Below, one piece after another: positions 10,830 to 23,352 of a stretch of DNA of 64,000 bases (positions are counted from its first letter, which is position 1; each line of letters opens with the position of its first letter). The notes beneath the pieces were generated by a model. It ran no database searches, had not been told where the DNA came from, and was given only the letters and a program-made list of their open reading frames with translations. The DNA is from Brachypodium distachyon (taxonomy: Eukaryota; Streptophyta; Magnoliopsida; Poales; Poaceae), in contig NC_016131.3 of assembly GCF_000005505.3 (NCBI RefSeq), positions 26,403,001 to 26,467,000 on the forward strand, given 5' to 3'. A program made the translations under genes and the position numbers.

Positions 10830-11220
10830 TCCGAATTACACACCGGTGGCGGTAACCCGGACCGCCACTAAGCCTGCGCCACTGGTGCTAACGAGCACCG
10901 GTGGCGGTAATGATACCCGCCACCGGAGCTAGCCAGCACCAGTGGCGGTTTGCACAACCGCCGCTGGTAATCCGTAGGGAGTTTCAGAAAGTGCATCGGT
11001 GGTCGTGGGAAGGACAGCCACTGTTACATACCAGTGGCGGTGGGTAAGCACCACCACTGGTAGTGCCATGATGCCTCACCGCCACTGGTATGCTTTCGTA
11101 GCACCAGTGGCGGTTCTCTGTCACCGCCACTGGTACTGCACCACTGGCGGTGGGACGCAACCGCCACTGTACTCTACCAGTGGCGGTGAACAGGAACTGC
11201 CACTGTTGTTTTCCGGTTTT
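10830..11220. repeat. 3' subterminal repeats of CACTA A
   Basis: Many copies of ACCAGTGGCGGT and its complement ACCGCCACTGGT alternate, often as inverted pairs 15-40 bp apart that could form hairpins. In CACTA elements such arrays bind the element's own DNA-binding protein and set transposition efficiency. Confidence 0.85.
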
Positions 11221-11387
11221 TAATTTTTTTTATATTAGAACATTCCTGTAACAACAATATATCACAGCACAGCAATAGATAACAACAATATATATGAGAA
11301 AATCACACATCCATGATAGATAACAGCATCCGTTCACATTATTACAAAAACACAGATATTCAATATTTAACATTGTACATCAAAGTT

Positions 11388-14300
11388 TCAATATATCGGC
11401 ACAACCCCGCCTTCATAAAAATCACCGTTTTCCTTGAGGACCTCTTTGTTGAGAATGGTGGCTATCTCCCTCTGAATATCGAACACAAGAACAACTGGGT
11501 TGTGTCCATATTCTGATTCCGTCTTGAAGTAATCCACCATCTGCTGGTAGGTCGTCTTCGTCTTGGGCTTGAAATTGGTGACCCCATTGCGGATGATGTA
11601 CGCGTAGTAGTATCCACAGAAGACCGTACCTTGCGGCTGTTGTATGCATGCGAAGTTTCTGTGATAGATTATTTTCTTCCTGCCGTAGCTTGGCAACTCA
11701 TAATCAGTCACCGCCTTTTTCCATGCCTCTTCGAAGAATGTTCCGACGGCTTTGAAGTCGCATGGCTCATAGGCTTTCTTCCGTCGGAGTGGATCAAGAT
11801 ACGTCACCGACCCTTCTTCGAAAGAGAAGGCCACCACCACCCAATGTTCGTTGTTTACAAAAAGAACACACATTTATAACCGAAAAGAGAACAACTTAGT
11901 GGAACGAGAAAAAAAGCAATGGTCGTGAGAACAACTTACTCTAAATGGTAGATTGTAAGAAGATAACGGCGTTGCTTGTGCATTGCGAAGAACTTAGCTA
12001 GGTATGAAATTGCCTTCTCTCTCGAACCCCGTTTCCATTCTTCTAGACCGATGGTTGCTTTGCTGAACAGGAGAGGATCGGCGATGGCAATGTGTGGTTC
12101 TTTCAGGCGGAAGGACTCCCTTGTGAAGTATACACACCAGAGTCTTAACATGTTGTTGTCTAAGCACTTCTGGTTGAAGACGTGAAACAAGTCAAGGAAG
12201 TTCTGGCACCTTCACATTCATCTGTTGACCATGTTGTGCAGAATTAGCTGATGATGCCATGTATTAGCCATGTAGCTCTTGCATCTCTCACGGCAGGCTC
12301 CTTAGGTCCTTAAGGCTGACCATCGGTTGTCCAGCGTAGAACATAAACACTTTATCGAATTCCCTGGCCACGAAGTAGGCTCCGCCGACTAAATCACCAG
12401 CTACAGGGGGGGCTTCATATTCAAAATATCTGGCCGGTTTTCCCAATTCCCTTCGATTATTGGCGGATTGCTGGGTTGCTTGCCCGTTGAGTCCAACTCT
12501 TCACTCTTCGAGTCACTGCATCTCTTGCTGATTTTGGACCCCTCTTATTGGTGCGCCGGCGTTTCAAAAACTCGGCCTCCTCTTGATCCTTGAAGGTCTG
12601 GGAGACTTGTTTGCCAGAAGCGTACTCCAGCGCGCCCGCCACAGATTTCTGTGGCACGGGTGCAGGTTGTGGTGGTTGTGAGGGTTGGCTGTTTTTACGG
12701 TGGGGCGGCGACGGATTAGGCGGCGGCACATGAGCTGGTGCAGCGTCATCATCACTGCAGTCTTGCGCTAGTTCGAAATCGAAGCCTCCTTGCCCCGACG
12801 TTGGTGAATCCAGACGTGCCGGCTTATTGGGGGATGGGCCAAGGGGCGATGGAGAGGGAAGTCGTCGAGCGGAAGCCGGTGGAGACGCTCCGGGACACGA
12901 CGGAGAGGGAGAAGGTTGGGTAGCGAGGGCAACCAACCTCCTGGGCCACTGGATGTACGTGCCCTGGCATTGCCCTAGAGTCACTGATTTCCTCCTCCGG
13001 AGGATAAGGGAACGGCGTCTTGTCAAATTCCGGGAGCACGTAGTCCACCTGCACCCTAACATGATCCGGGGCCATGGGCATGTTGTGCACGACCGGCATT
13101 CTTGGCATCAGCAGACCACGCATGCCTAACGGATTCCCGGTGGATGGCATCAATATCCGGCACTTAATACTCTTCTGCACGTGACAAATATATTAACATA
13201 CGTACGTTAGTGTTATGGTGTGAAGAATGACGTAATTGAGTATATATATACTATGGTACTAGTAAGGAGCTTACCGGGATGTCAACAGATGGGCCATCAG
13301 GGTCATCCGGGAGTTCGGTGCCGGAGCCAGCACTGCTCTTATACGGTGGCGGCGAAGGATTCGGAGTCGACTGATGAACATGCGGAGTCATAGGCCTCGG
13401 TGTCGCGCCCCGGTTGCCATCATATGTAGCAACAAACTCCTCCATAGTCTGGCTGGAGTCCCTTGCTTTTTTCAAGCAAGCGAAAAACTCCTACCTCGCC
13501 GCCCTTTTCGCCACCTCTATTATTTCTTCGTGCTTCTCGGCCTTTCTTTTACGGCTCCGGGCTTCTTTCTCTTGAGGAAAGACTTTGCGGCGAAGGGCCC
13601 CAGTTCCTTAGGCTCGAATATGGCCCCCGTGCTCATTTCTTCCTAGAGCATAGTTTAGTGGTGAATCCCACTGTGCACGGAGCTCGTCGTGGGAGCCTTC
13701 CAACTCGAACTCGGCGACCTTGTCTTGAAATAAGACAATGTCGGTGCCAATTTATAAGTGAGTGTGTTAGATGCTAAACTGAAAAAGAAGTGGCGGTTGA
13801 GGCCTTACGATTAAAACTTTCTGGTCATCGCGGATAGGCTTCAGGCCCGCCCACTGTTCTTTTGTCATGGTACTCCGCACAAAGGTGTTGGACCGGTCAT
13901 GACGGAGCATTGTTAGGACAGGAGGGACTATCCTCTTGCCGCAAGCTCGGCGTCCTCCTTCTCCCACACCGGCTTCTTTTCCTCGATACCACGACTGCCA
14001 AGGCGGTGGTTAAATTTCCTCTTGGCACGTAGCGTCGCGTACCACCCTTGGGTTGCTTTGAAATTTGGATCCTTTTCCTTCTCCTTGAACTCCTCCCATT
14101 CCTCCTCTGTGATCCTCGGCCATTTCTTATGAATCACCGTCTCCCAATCTTCGTTCAAAAAAGCTCTGGCCTTGGTACCCCAATTGCTCTGACCCCTACG
14201 CATTGTGGTCTTCATCGCTCCGAATACTTCTTCACGGAGCACGGGATCAGGCACCTCGAACCTCTCCCATGCATGCCTTGGCATAACAATCTTGCTTTAC

Positions 14301-15190
14301 GCTCTCCCGCACCTCGGTCCATCTTTGATTGATGTTCGTGAACTCGGGAACGATTGCATTGCAAGTGTTGGCGAAACACGACGTGGCCCTCTTTGGTGAT
14401 TTGGGTTTCCCCACGTCGTCAGTCCTGGTGACGATGAATTTCTCCTTCGTTGTCTTGTTAGACCCACGCGGTGCCTTCTTCTTCTTCTTCTTAGAAGTAG
14501 CCTGCGACGTGGTAGCCTCAGAGCCTGCGTTGAAGCCCGAAGGATCACTGCCGCCGTGTTCAGGCTCGTCGTCTTGGCTATGGTCTATTGGTGTGCCCGA
14601 CGACGAAGAACCCTGAGGTGAGTCCTCAGGGTTTTCTCCATCGCGACCCTGAGCTTGCATATTCAGTTGTATCAAAAAAATACACTAATCGACCTAATCC
14701 TTAACCCTACCATCATGCATATTCATATCCATTATATGACATATATTCAACCGAATCCTAACAATTCCTAACCCTAATTCTTGTTCGGGCACACATCATG
14801 CATATATTCATATCCGATCTTAATTCTTGTCTCAAATTTGTCTAACAATCTCACATTCACACACAAAATTTTTTCCTAACCCTAGAACAGCAAACCCTAG
14901 AATTCTTGTCTCAAATAGCAAACCCTAGAACAGTAAACAGTAAACTAAAAAAAAATCATAACCCTAGAACTTACCTCGTCGCCGGCGGTCGGGGACCCCG
15001 GCAGTGTGTCGTCGCGGCGGGGCTTGGCCGCCGGATTTCGGACCTCGTCCACGAAATCCGGCGGGCCTGAATCCGCCGTGCGCCGGGGCGGCACCGCCTC
15101 CTCCGTCGGCTCGTCGCAGGGCGGAAGGTCCGTCGGGGCCGACGCCGTGGAGAAGCCACGACGGTGGCCGGTTCCGCGAGTGCGGACCAT
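11388..15190 (-). pseudogene. CACTA A second gene: Ptta/En-Spm-type protein with Ulp1-like protease
   Basis: Exon 1 (15190 to 14975, starting MVRTRG) splices in phase 0 (donor GAG|GTAAGT) to an exon beginning at 14648. This is followed by a plant En/Spm-type DNA-binding-like region (14648-13800), a proline-rich linker, a segment with PFPYPPEEE and WPRRLV (13180-12900, resembling DUF8039), an exon ending at 11940 and the C48 protease exon (11850 to 11388). Protease residues are visible: His in NEHW, Asp in YLDPL, Gln/Cys in the PQGTVFCGYYY stretch. Frameshifts near 14285, 13950 and 12950, several stops (about 13610, 12250) and loss of the last splice acceptor (AA in place of AG before 11850) show it is dead. 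Ulp1-like domains are known passengers of CACTA and MULE elements; their role in transposition is not settled. Confidence 0.85.
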
Positions 15191-15419
15191 GGCGGTGGCG
15201 ACGGGTCGGGGAGGAGAAGGGGAAGAGGAGGGGCCGGAGGAGAACGCTGGGTGGGGAGGAGGAGGGGAACGGCCGCGAAGCGGGTGGGGGAGGGGAACGG
15301 CGGCAGCGGCGGGGCAGGGCTTCGCCCGCGTTAGGGTTAGCTATGCCGCTGCTGGTATGTGAGACGCGCGGGCGAGTGTTCGAAATTTCGCCAAGTCCCG
15401 TCGCTATCTATTTATACCA

Positions 15420-15835
15420 CGGCAGCACTAGTGGCGTCCGAGAGAAAGAACGGACACCAGTGCTGGCCAAGGGGATTTTTGCGCCAGCACTAGTGGCGGT
15501 TCACCAAGAAAAACAACCGCCACCAGTGCTTCTCAGTGCCTATAGCACTGGAGCGAGCACGGGTGGCGGTCTATTTGCAAAACCGGCCACAGGTGCTGCA
15601 CCAGTGCTCCTGGATCTAGCACGAGTGGCCGCTTTGTGCCACCAACCGCCACCAGTGCTCCTCAGTGCTGATAGCACTGGAGCAAGCACTGGTGGCAGTC
15701 TATTTGCAAAACCGGCCACTGATTTCTTTTCGGCACCGCCACTAGTGCTTTATACTACTGGCGGTTTGCTGCGCTTCACCGCCACTAGTGCTTCATGCTA
15801 GTGGTGGTTCGTGCGTTTTCACCGCCACTAGTGCT
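15420..15835. repeat. Internal GTGGCGGT repeat block of CACTA A
   Basis: A second array of CACTAGTGGCGGT/CCGCCACTAGTG units sits between the two genes, just upstream of exon 1 of the second gene. It may serve that gene's promoter. Confidence 0.8.
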
Positions 15836-15872
15836 CCTCGGAGCGAGCTTTCGCGAAGTGGGTAGGGAGTTT

Positions 15873-15916
15873 AGTCCCACCTCGCTAGTTTACAGTGGAT
15901 CTGACCAGCATAAATA
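15873..15916 (+). promoter_or_regulatory. USE-like plus TATA-like module (CACTA A)
   Basis: AGTCCCACCTCG (15873-15884) differs by one base from the plant snRNA upstream element RTCCCACATCG. ATAAATA follows at 15910-15916, 25 bp on. The same pair recurs three times in CACTA B at the same spacing. It points away from the second gene and antisense to the transposase. Confidence 0.45.
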
Positions 15917-16132
15917 GGCTTCTTCGCCTGCTCTTTCACTTTCGAATCAATTCCCGTACCTCTCTTCCTGGCCGGCGGGCCCGGTTGTCGTTCCGAATAC
16001 TTGGTGGGCTTGGTCAAAGTCCTGTGGGGCCGGTCAAACCTGCACGGGTAGGTAGTAGGCTGCCCCCTGGTTCGCTGGGCTGGGCCCGAACTCGAAAAGC
16101 TGTGTTGACTAGGTGGGCTAATTTTTTTTCCA

Positions 16133-16557
16133 TGGAATTTGATAAAGTTATTTTGAAATTCAGAACATATTTAAGACATTTGATTTGAAATTTGAACAAG
16201 TTATTTAAGACAACTGATTTCAAATTTGATCAAGTTACTTCAAATTCAGAACATATTTAAGACATTTGATTTGAAATTTGAACAAGTTATTTAAGACATT
16301 TTGATTTCAAATTTGAACAAGTAGTTATTTAATACATTTGATTTCAAATTTGAACAAGTAGTTATTTAATACATTTGATTTCAAATTTGAACAAGTAGTT
16401 ATTTAATACATTTGATTTCAAATTTGAACAAGTTATTTAAGACATTTTGCTATCAAATTTGAACAAGTTATTTCAAATTCAGAACATATTTTTGATTTCA
16501 AATTTGAACAAGTTATTTCAAATTCAGAACATATTTAAGGCTTTTGATTTCAAATTT
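16133..16557. repeat. AT-rich tandem repeats after the CACTA A transposase
   Basis: Repeats built on TTTGATTTCAAATTTGAACAAG. Three consecutive units of 37 bp are near-identical (about 16320-16430), with looser 30-45-bp units on both sides. CACTA B has a different tandem repeat sharing TTCAAATTTGAA at the same place. Confidence 0.85.
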
Positions 16558-16633
16558 TACATGATACAAGTTACAATTTTCCATTCAAAAGCATCGTTAA
16601 ACATCAACTACGAAAAGATACACAAATATTCAA

Positions 16634-19465
16634 CTATTCCACAATCTTGTCCTTCTTCTTCTTTGTGGTCTTCTCCTTCCTCTTATATGTTAGGGTCTCG
16701 CTGTGGCCGCTTCTAGCGTATGCCTCCTCTTTTGCCTCAGGTCTTGACTTCTTCCTTGTCTGGATTGTCCGTGATGCTTCTTCTTCTTTTTCTTGCTTTG
16801 ACGTTGGATCAGGAAAACCTTCATAGTCTTGTTGTGAAGTAACTTCATCGACGCCAACTATGCTTCTTTTTCCTCTCCTTACGACAACACGGTTCTTGCT
16901 TGTCGGGTCGTCGATGAAGAAAACTTGTTTGCATTTTGTAGCAAACTGTCATGGTTCCCATCTTTCCAGGATTTTCTTCACGTCCACTTTATGACGAGGA
17001 ACCTCACGAGAAAGGGTCATTGTTGTGAATCTATGATCTTCTTGTCTGACATCATGTGCCCATCTGACACGGAACATGGGGATGGTGGTGAAGGTGTAGT
17101 CAAGCTCCCAGATATCTTCGATCACGCCATAGTACGCTTCTGTAGTGCCTTGGTTATCAGAACTAGTCTCAGCAACCAGCACTAAATCGCTATTTTGGTA
17201 ACGGCTCTTACGATCTTGATCCTTGGTGTAGTACGTATACCCGTTCATTGCGTACGACTGGTAAGTCACTACGCAGCCGTCGGGTAGCCGCGAGAACTTT
17301 TGAGCGGTCCTTTCTTCTTCATTTGCCGCCACCCTGGCATACCAAAAACTCTTGAGCCACATGGCGAATGTTGCATTGTGGGTCTTGTGTATCCAATCAG
17401 CACTCCTGTTAGGGTACCGGTTCTCAAGTTCTTCCATATACATGTCGATGAAAGGCTGGACCTCGTACATATGTTGTAGAAGCATTGTATGTGCTCTCAT
17501 ATATTCGTCCTCTCTCCCTGATGAATACGCATCCAAAACCTTCCGGCCAAGCCCACCTTCACCTTCTAGTTTGCCCTTATGTCGTGATTCGGGTACTCTT
17601 ATGGGTTTGCGATCCGCCAACCAATCAGTGGCGTACTCCACACACTCTTCGGCATGGTAGCCTTGCATGATGCTACCTTCCGGATGCCCTCTATTATGAA
17701 CATACCGTTTCAGCACCCCGTTGTATCGTTCGGGCCCATACATGTTGTGCAGAAAGGAGGGCCCTAGTAGGATTATCTCGTCGGTGATATGGACCATCAA
17801 ATGTACCATGATATCGAAGAATGTTGGAGGGAAGAACATCTCACATTCACACAAAATTTGTATCATTGAATCCTTCAGCTGGAGGCAGCATTCCACGGTG
17901 ATGGATTTTGCCCGATTGTGTCAAAGAAGTCACAAAGCTTCATGACCGTCTCTCTGACCCATGGCTCCATGGCACCTCCTATTGCAACTGGAAGTAACTG
18001 CATGATAATCACGTGGCAGTCATGAGACTTCATAGCAACAAGCTTGTGACTCTTCATGTCAATGAGTCTCTTGATGCTGGACGAGTAGTTGGATGGAACT
18101 TTTATGCTGTGGAGACACTGGCACATTCTGTGTAACTCGGCTTTGCTCAAGGTGTAACATGCAGGTTTACATCGTGTCGTTATCGTGACTTCACCATTGT
18201 GATCTTCCGGTGACTCTTCCTCTACCGCCCATAGCTTCTTCCTTATGCCCAAGAACTCCAGGTCCTTCCGTGCCTTTGGCCCATCTTTTGTCTTATCTGC
18301 ATTGTTCATTCGCAGGGTAGTCATGCACACATGTCAGCAGAGCTGCCAGGGTGAACTCCTCCTTCTTGTGAGCGTCCCAAACCTTTCGTCCCGTAGTCCA
18401 AAATTCCGCAAGTTCATCTTTCAGTAGCTCCAGATAAACTTTCAGATCAGCTCCCGGTTGCTTAGGGCCTTGTATGAGCATGGATAGGTGGATGTACTTC
18501 CTCTTCATGATAAGCCACGGAGGAAGGTTGTATATGAACAGGATCACCGGCCATGTGCTGTGTTTGCTGCTCATGTTTCCGAACGGATTGATTCCGTCCG
18601 TACTCATCCCGAACCTGATGTTCCTGGGCTCTGCACCGAAGTCTGGAAACTCCTCATCTAGGGTCCTCCATTGATCCGCATCGGCAGGGTGTCTAAGTAC
18701 ACCATCGTCGTTACGGTACACCCCATCAGGATCGATATCCTTCTGAGCCAGGTTGTGGAAGATGAACCACCTGGGCTCCATCTCATTTTGAAACCAACAC
18801 TCCAGCCGGCTACCACACGAGAGGTACCATACCGTCTTCGCGGCTGGACCACGAGTAGCTTCTTCCTCTGGGAGGCCCTCAGGATTGGCGTCTTTCTTCC
18901 TGTATCGGGTTGTTTTGCATACTGGACAGTTGTGCATGTCTTTGTAGTCACCCTTGTATATGATGCAGTCCAACGGACAAGCATGGTATCTGACAACCTC
19001 TAATCCGAGGGGACATGCAACCTTCTTCGCTTCGTACATGCTCTTAGGCAACATGTTGCCCGCAGGAAGAACTGTAGAAAGGTAACTCAAAATATCCGTG
19101 AATCCCGAATCCACGATGTTATATTTTGCCTTCATTCGGAGAAGTCCGAGCGTTACATCCAGCACACTTTTGTCCAGCCCTGCATTTTCATACAACGATG
19201 TCTTTGCGTCCTCCCTCAGCTTCTGGAATTTACGGGACACTATCTCATCGTCTGCGTCATCTAACTTTTTCCGCAGGTGCACATCATCTAGCATTTCGGC
19301 CAACTTGTCTTGCGGAACTTGTTGATCTTCGCCACGGCATGGTTCATGGGGTGGATCATCATGCTCCATGTTCTCCATTTCTGGGTCCCTTTCAACTTCA
19401 ATGGCATCCTCGCCGTGACAAGTCTAACGTGAATAACCCAACACAAAACCGTGTAGGAGCAAGTG
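16634..19465 (-). pseudogene. CACTA A transposase, main part
   Basis: It continues the exon at 33628-33804 once gypsy I is removed. In order: TRWTCHGED-type motif (Trp now a stop, about 19424), Transposase_21 core with CP-x-D-C, CPVC, WYL and DGINPFGN motifs (19378-18310), DUF4218 (18150-17300, MFFPPTFFDIM and ESRHKGKLEGEGG) and DUF4216 (17300-16900). It ends in a lysine-rich tail at 16634. The family cuts CACTA ends by an RNase H-fold (DDE) reaction. A deletion of roughly 170 codons at about 18305 removes the part with GHRKWL and IDVMHVEKNVCDS; other lesions are a frameshift near 17885 and a TGG-to-TGA stop at 16949. It cannot make a full transposase. Confidence 0.9.
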
Positions 19466-20314
19466 TGTCGTACATGTGGCCCACGGGGTCCCACTGATAC
19501 GGGACGCGTGGGTCGCCAGTTACGAAGCCCTATCAGGAAGGACTCCCGGGAAGTGACGAGCCCGGGAAGCCTGCCTCGAGGAGACGACCCCTAGTGATGC
19601 TAAAGCTAAGGGCCGAGTACAAGATGCTCCTAGGAACCCCGGTCCCGGGAAGCCGAAGGAACGCCTCCCGGCAACCAGTAGGTGCGCTAGCCGGGAAGGT
19701 GCACCCCAGCAACCGGCGCTCGGGCATGCGGGCGGGGCCCGCAGAACAGTGAAGACAGGACAAGACGGCGGGCGCAGTGCATTTAATGCACCGACAGGAG
19801 TCTTATCGGCAGGCCTAGTCTTGCTGAGCAAGGCTAGGGAGACTACCCTACGAACCATTTTTCTACCGTGTATAGTGGACTGGGCGCTGCACGGCCTCCA
19901 GCACGGATGAGTAAAATTGTATTCCATGCGGCCGTGACACGCGTCTAGGGAACGTGTCACCATGCATGCATTGGCACCTGTGGTATCCCCTTGTCTATAA
20001 AAGCAGGACCAATGCCACCGGTCAAAGGGTTCAACTCAGATGAAACCTGAGTGAGTAGAACATAGCACAGCGTTTACCTAAGTAGCCAACCCGGGAACTC
20101 CCCGGGTGATCTGTATGCACTCAAACTTGTGAATACAACTCAAAGCAGGACGTAGGGTATTACACCTCCGGGTGGCCTGAACCTGGGTAAAACTCTTGTG
20201 TCTACACTTCGTGTCTATCGCCACAGCAGCGATCGCCAGAGCGATCACCTCGCCCTCCACCGAACCAAAAAGGGGGTGCTTGGCATCCCTGGTGCCGGAG
20301 ACCGTGCTCCGACA
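19466..20314 (+). repeat. 5' LTR of gypsy I
   Basis: 849 bp, starting TGTCG and ending CGACA. TATAAAA is at 19996-20002. It aligns with the 3' LTR of gypsy II at both ends (GACGCGTGGGTCGC near the start, CAGGACGTAGGGT and CCTCCGGGTGGCC near the end), so I and II are one family. Confidence 0.88.
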
Positions 20315-20331
20315 TCTGGCATGCCAGGTAG
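20315..20331 (+). other. Primer-binding site of gypsy I
   Basis: TCTGGCATGCCAGGTAG directly follows the LTR. The same site in gypsy II reads TCTGGCGCGCCAGGTAG, so this copy has a substitution. The tRNA species is not assigned. Confidence 0.6.
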
Positions 20332-20422
20332 TGGGGCGTGCAGAGAGCTTCAGGTGACCGCCGGCATCATCATCGTCAACATCGGCTTCTTGGTCTGCGA
20401 CATCTTCAATGACTAGCTCGCC

Positions 20423-22260
20423 ATGCTGCCCAAGAATGCAGACGAGCCCCGGGTCGACTTGCGCGACACTCTCGCCATGCGCACTCGGTCCCATGACACT
20501 GCGCACGCGGCACAAGCACAAGGGGATCAGGGGTCCCCTCCACGGCAGCCGCAGCAGTCGCAGCTGCCACCTCCACCTCCTCGGCCATTGGTAGATAACC
20601 GGCCGAGGGGGCCTGCGGCTCCCAGCGCCGAAGCCAGCCGCGCGAGCGGCCACAATGCCGCACACGCCGGCCTGTGAGTCCACTCGGAGGCCGAAGACGC
20701 ACAGCGGCAGCTGCGCCATGAGCACAGCGCGTCACGTGAGACGCCAACGGAGTCTCGCCCCACTCACCCGAGGGCACCGGGTGACAGGGCGGAGGGCAGC
20801 CGGTCGGAGAATCGACAGCCTCCCGCCCAGACCCTGGCGGAAGCCATCATAGCCGCGTGTGTCATGGTGCGCTACGAGCCACCGCAAGGCAAGCCGGCGC
20901 ACGAAGCATGGAGTGCGGAGCAAGACGCACTCCTTGCACTCGCCGCCTAGCAGCCGCAAGGCGAGGCCGCCCCGGCTGGTTCAGGCCGGGGGCAGAACCC
21001 GAGACGTGGAGACGCGCCCCGTGTCTCGGAGCACGGAGAAGACCCTCCCCCGCTGGGAGGGTAAGGAAGCGAGGATCCCATGGGGTCCTCGGATTCGTCA
21101 CCAACCGTTACACGGGGTGACGCGCGAGGCGTCCTGAACGCCCGCCAGCAGGAAGACCTCCTGGAGCGCCGGCGCTGGCATGAGGCAGAATGCGAGCGCC
21201 CAGAGGAGCAGGAAGATGCTCCCATGGGTGCCGAGGACGGCTGCGCCGCGTTTACTCGCGAGCTGCGTCGGGTGACGTGGCCCCGCATGTTCTGAGCGCC
21301 GACGCTCGGGTCGTACGACGGGACCGTGAACCCCAAGGATTTTCTCCTGACCTACACGTTGGGCATGCACGCCATTGGCACTGACGACAAGGTCAGGGCC
21401 AGCTGGTTCCTGATTGTCCTCAAAGGATCAGCAAGGACTTCGTTGCTCAACCTGCCCACCGGGTCCATAGCCTCCTGGGCTGACCTGCACGAGCAGTTCG
21501 TGAACGCGTTCCAGGGCGGCTACAAGCGCCCGGGAACCATGGGGGAACTGCACACGGTCGTGCAGAAGCCGGGGGAGATGTTGCAGTACTTCACCAATAT
21601 GTTCTCCAACCTCTCCTACTCCATCCCTGAGGCGGAAGCGGCCGCCATCATCAACACGTACGCCATCAAGGTCCGCAACCCGAAGACGCGTGAGAATCTC
21701 AACACGCACCGGATCCGGACCACAAGGGATCTCTACGCTCTCGTGCACAAGTGCGCGATGGCCGAGAAAGGGCGCTTGGCGCCCGAGCTTGCCGCCAAAG
21801 CAGCGGCAAACCCATCGGAGGGCTCCGGGAAGAAGAGCTCCCGGAAACGCGCGGGAAGCAAGTGCTTGCCGCGGAGCCGGGGGCTCCCCAGAGGCCCGCC
21901 AAGAAGGCGGCGTCGGCAGGAGCAGCGGGCAGCAAGCCGGCAGCGGCCGCGCGCTGCCCCATCCACACCGACGCCACCCACGACGCACAGGACTGCCGCA
22001 CTCTCCAGACCATCAAGGAGAAGCGCGAGCAGCGCCACGAGGAGCGCCGCGCTGCCGGGGCTTGCTTCAACTGCGGGGACATCGGGCACCTCTCCCGGGA
22101 CTGCCCGAACAACCCCCGCGGCAGAGCAGACCGGGGCACAGCCGGCGGCGACAAAGGAGAACCCGCGGGGGGTCGTGGTCAGGCCCGCGGCGGCAAGGAC
22201 CGGCCTCCCCGGGGACGCGATAAGCCTCGCGCTGAGCAGCACAGGGATGTCTACAGCGAC
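20423..22260 (+). pseudogene. Gypsy I gag
   Basis: Starts MLPKNADEPR at 20423, matching MPPKRAGDPR in gypsy II. It covers a low-complexity head, the retrotransposon capsid domain (about 21320-21800, with TYTLGMHAI and YSIPEAEAAAI) and the zinc knuckle CFNCGDIGHLSRDC (about 22065-22110; CX2CX4HX4C intact). Gag packages the element's RNA into virus-like particles in the cytoplasm. Stops (first at 20675) and frameshifts, including one near 21840 between capsid and knuckle, break the frame. Confidence 0.85.
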
Positions 22261-22555
22261 GCCGACGCCGACGAGCCCGGCTTCCAGGAGCCTCGTGACA
22301 TCGCCTGCATCCACGGGGGAGCATATGCTCTCACGTCTCACGCTGCCGTGAAGCGGCTCCAGCGTGAGGTCTGCGCCCTCCTCCCCAGCGTGGAGGCGCA
22401 GCAGCCATTAAGGTGGTCGCATGTGCCGATCACCTTCAACTCGGACGATCATCCGATCCGTCCCTTGGGTTCAAGGGTGCTCCCCCTCGTAGTGTCGCCG
22501 ATCATAAACAACGTGACAGTGACACTACTATAGAAAACCCCATCCGTGATCCCTC

Positions 22556-22800
22556 TCCAGTGGCGGTTGAAACGGACCAAAAAACACACCGCCACTAGAG
22601 GCCTCTCGAGGCATCCACGAGGGCCACCAGTGGCGGTGATTATCACCGCCACTGGTGCCTCACCACTAGTGGTGGTGAATAGTGTCCCGAAAAAAGTCAC
22701 CGCCACTGGTGGTCCATCAGCAGTGGCGGTGATAACCACCCAGGAAAGCCTAAAAGCTACCAATGGCGGGCGTCCAAAAGAACCGCCACAGATAGTGATC
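22556..22800. repeat. 5' subterminal repeats of CACTA B
   Basis: About ten CAGTGGCGGT/ACCGCCACTG units in alternating orientation, several forming inverted pairs. A further block with the same units lies at 23228-23352. Confidence 0.85.
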
Positions 22801-22902
22801 ACCATAGGTGATCACAATACCCAGCCGTCAGTATATTCCGTCAACGGAACGGGAAGACACTGACGACTGAGTATCAATGATTGATAAGAGGCGCAGCTGA
22901 AG

Positions 22903-22948
22903 CCTTTTTATGCTAGGAAGGCCGTACGTAAAGGACCGAGGTGGGACT
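22903..22948 (-). promoter_or_regulatory. USE-like plus TATA-like module (CACTA B, first)
   Basis: On the minus strand AGTCCCACCTCG (22948-22937) is followed 26 bp later by TAAAAA (22910-22905). Same layout as the modules at 15873, 23163 and 26738. Confidence 0.4.
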
Positions 22949-23162
22949 AAACCTCAAATTTGCATACCGCAAGAGCACCAGTGTCGGGCAAATAGAATAA
23001 CCGCCACTAGTAGACCACCCGATAAATGGTGGTACTACTCAATCTCAGTGCCCTTTCTTGAACCCCTTAAGCACCGCCCGATCACTCGTTTAGACCTCAA
23101 CCGGAACGGGGAACGCACTGAGCACTGAGTAGTAACCACCGGTAGGTGGGGCGGCGGAACCC

Positions 23163-23206
23163 CTTTTATGCTGGTCGGAACTCCTGTAAACTAGCGAGGT
23201 GAGACT
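23163..23206 (-). promoter_or_regulatory. USE-like plus TATA-like module (CACTA B, second)
   Basis: On the minus strand AGTCTCACCTCG (23206-23195) then GCTAGTTTACAG and ATAAAAGGGG at about 23168-23160. The spacer GCTAGTTTACAG is shared with the CACTA A module. Confidence 0.4.
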
Positions 23207-23227
23207 AAAGTAGGGAAACTAGTGGGA

Positions 23228-23352
23228 GAGCACCAGTGGCGGGTCTAATATTACCCACCACTGGTGAGGCCTCCAGTGGTGGTTTATTTTTCCGCCCGCC
23301 ACTGGAGGTCACCAGTGGCGGTTTATTTGTAAACCCGCCACTGGTTACCTGT
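23228..23352. repeat. Second block of GTGGCGGT repeats, CACTA B 5' region
   Basis: Six or more CCAGTGGCGGT/ACCGCCACTGG-type units directly upstream of the TATA box of the transposase gene. Confidence 0.8.

Noticed and set aside
10830..11220. CRISPR-like array of short repeats
   Set aside because: The repeats alternate in orientation, spacers are irregular and not unique, and they lie inside CACTA TIRs in a plant genome.
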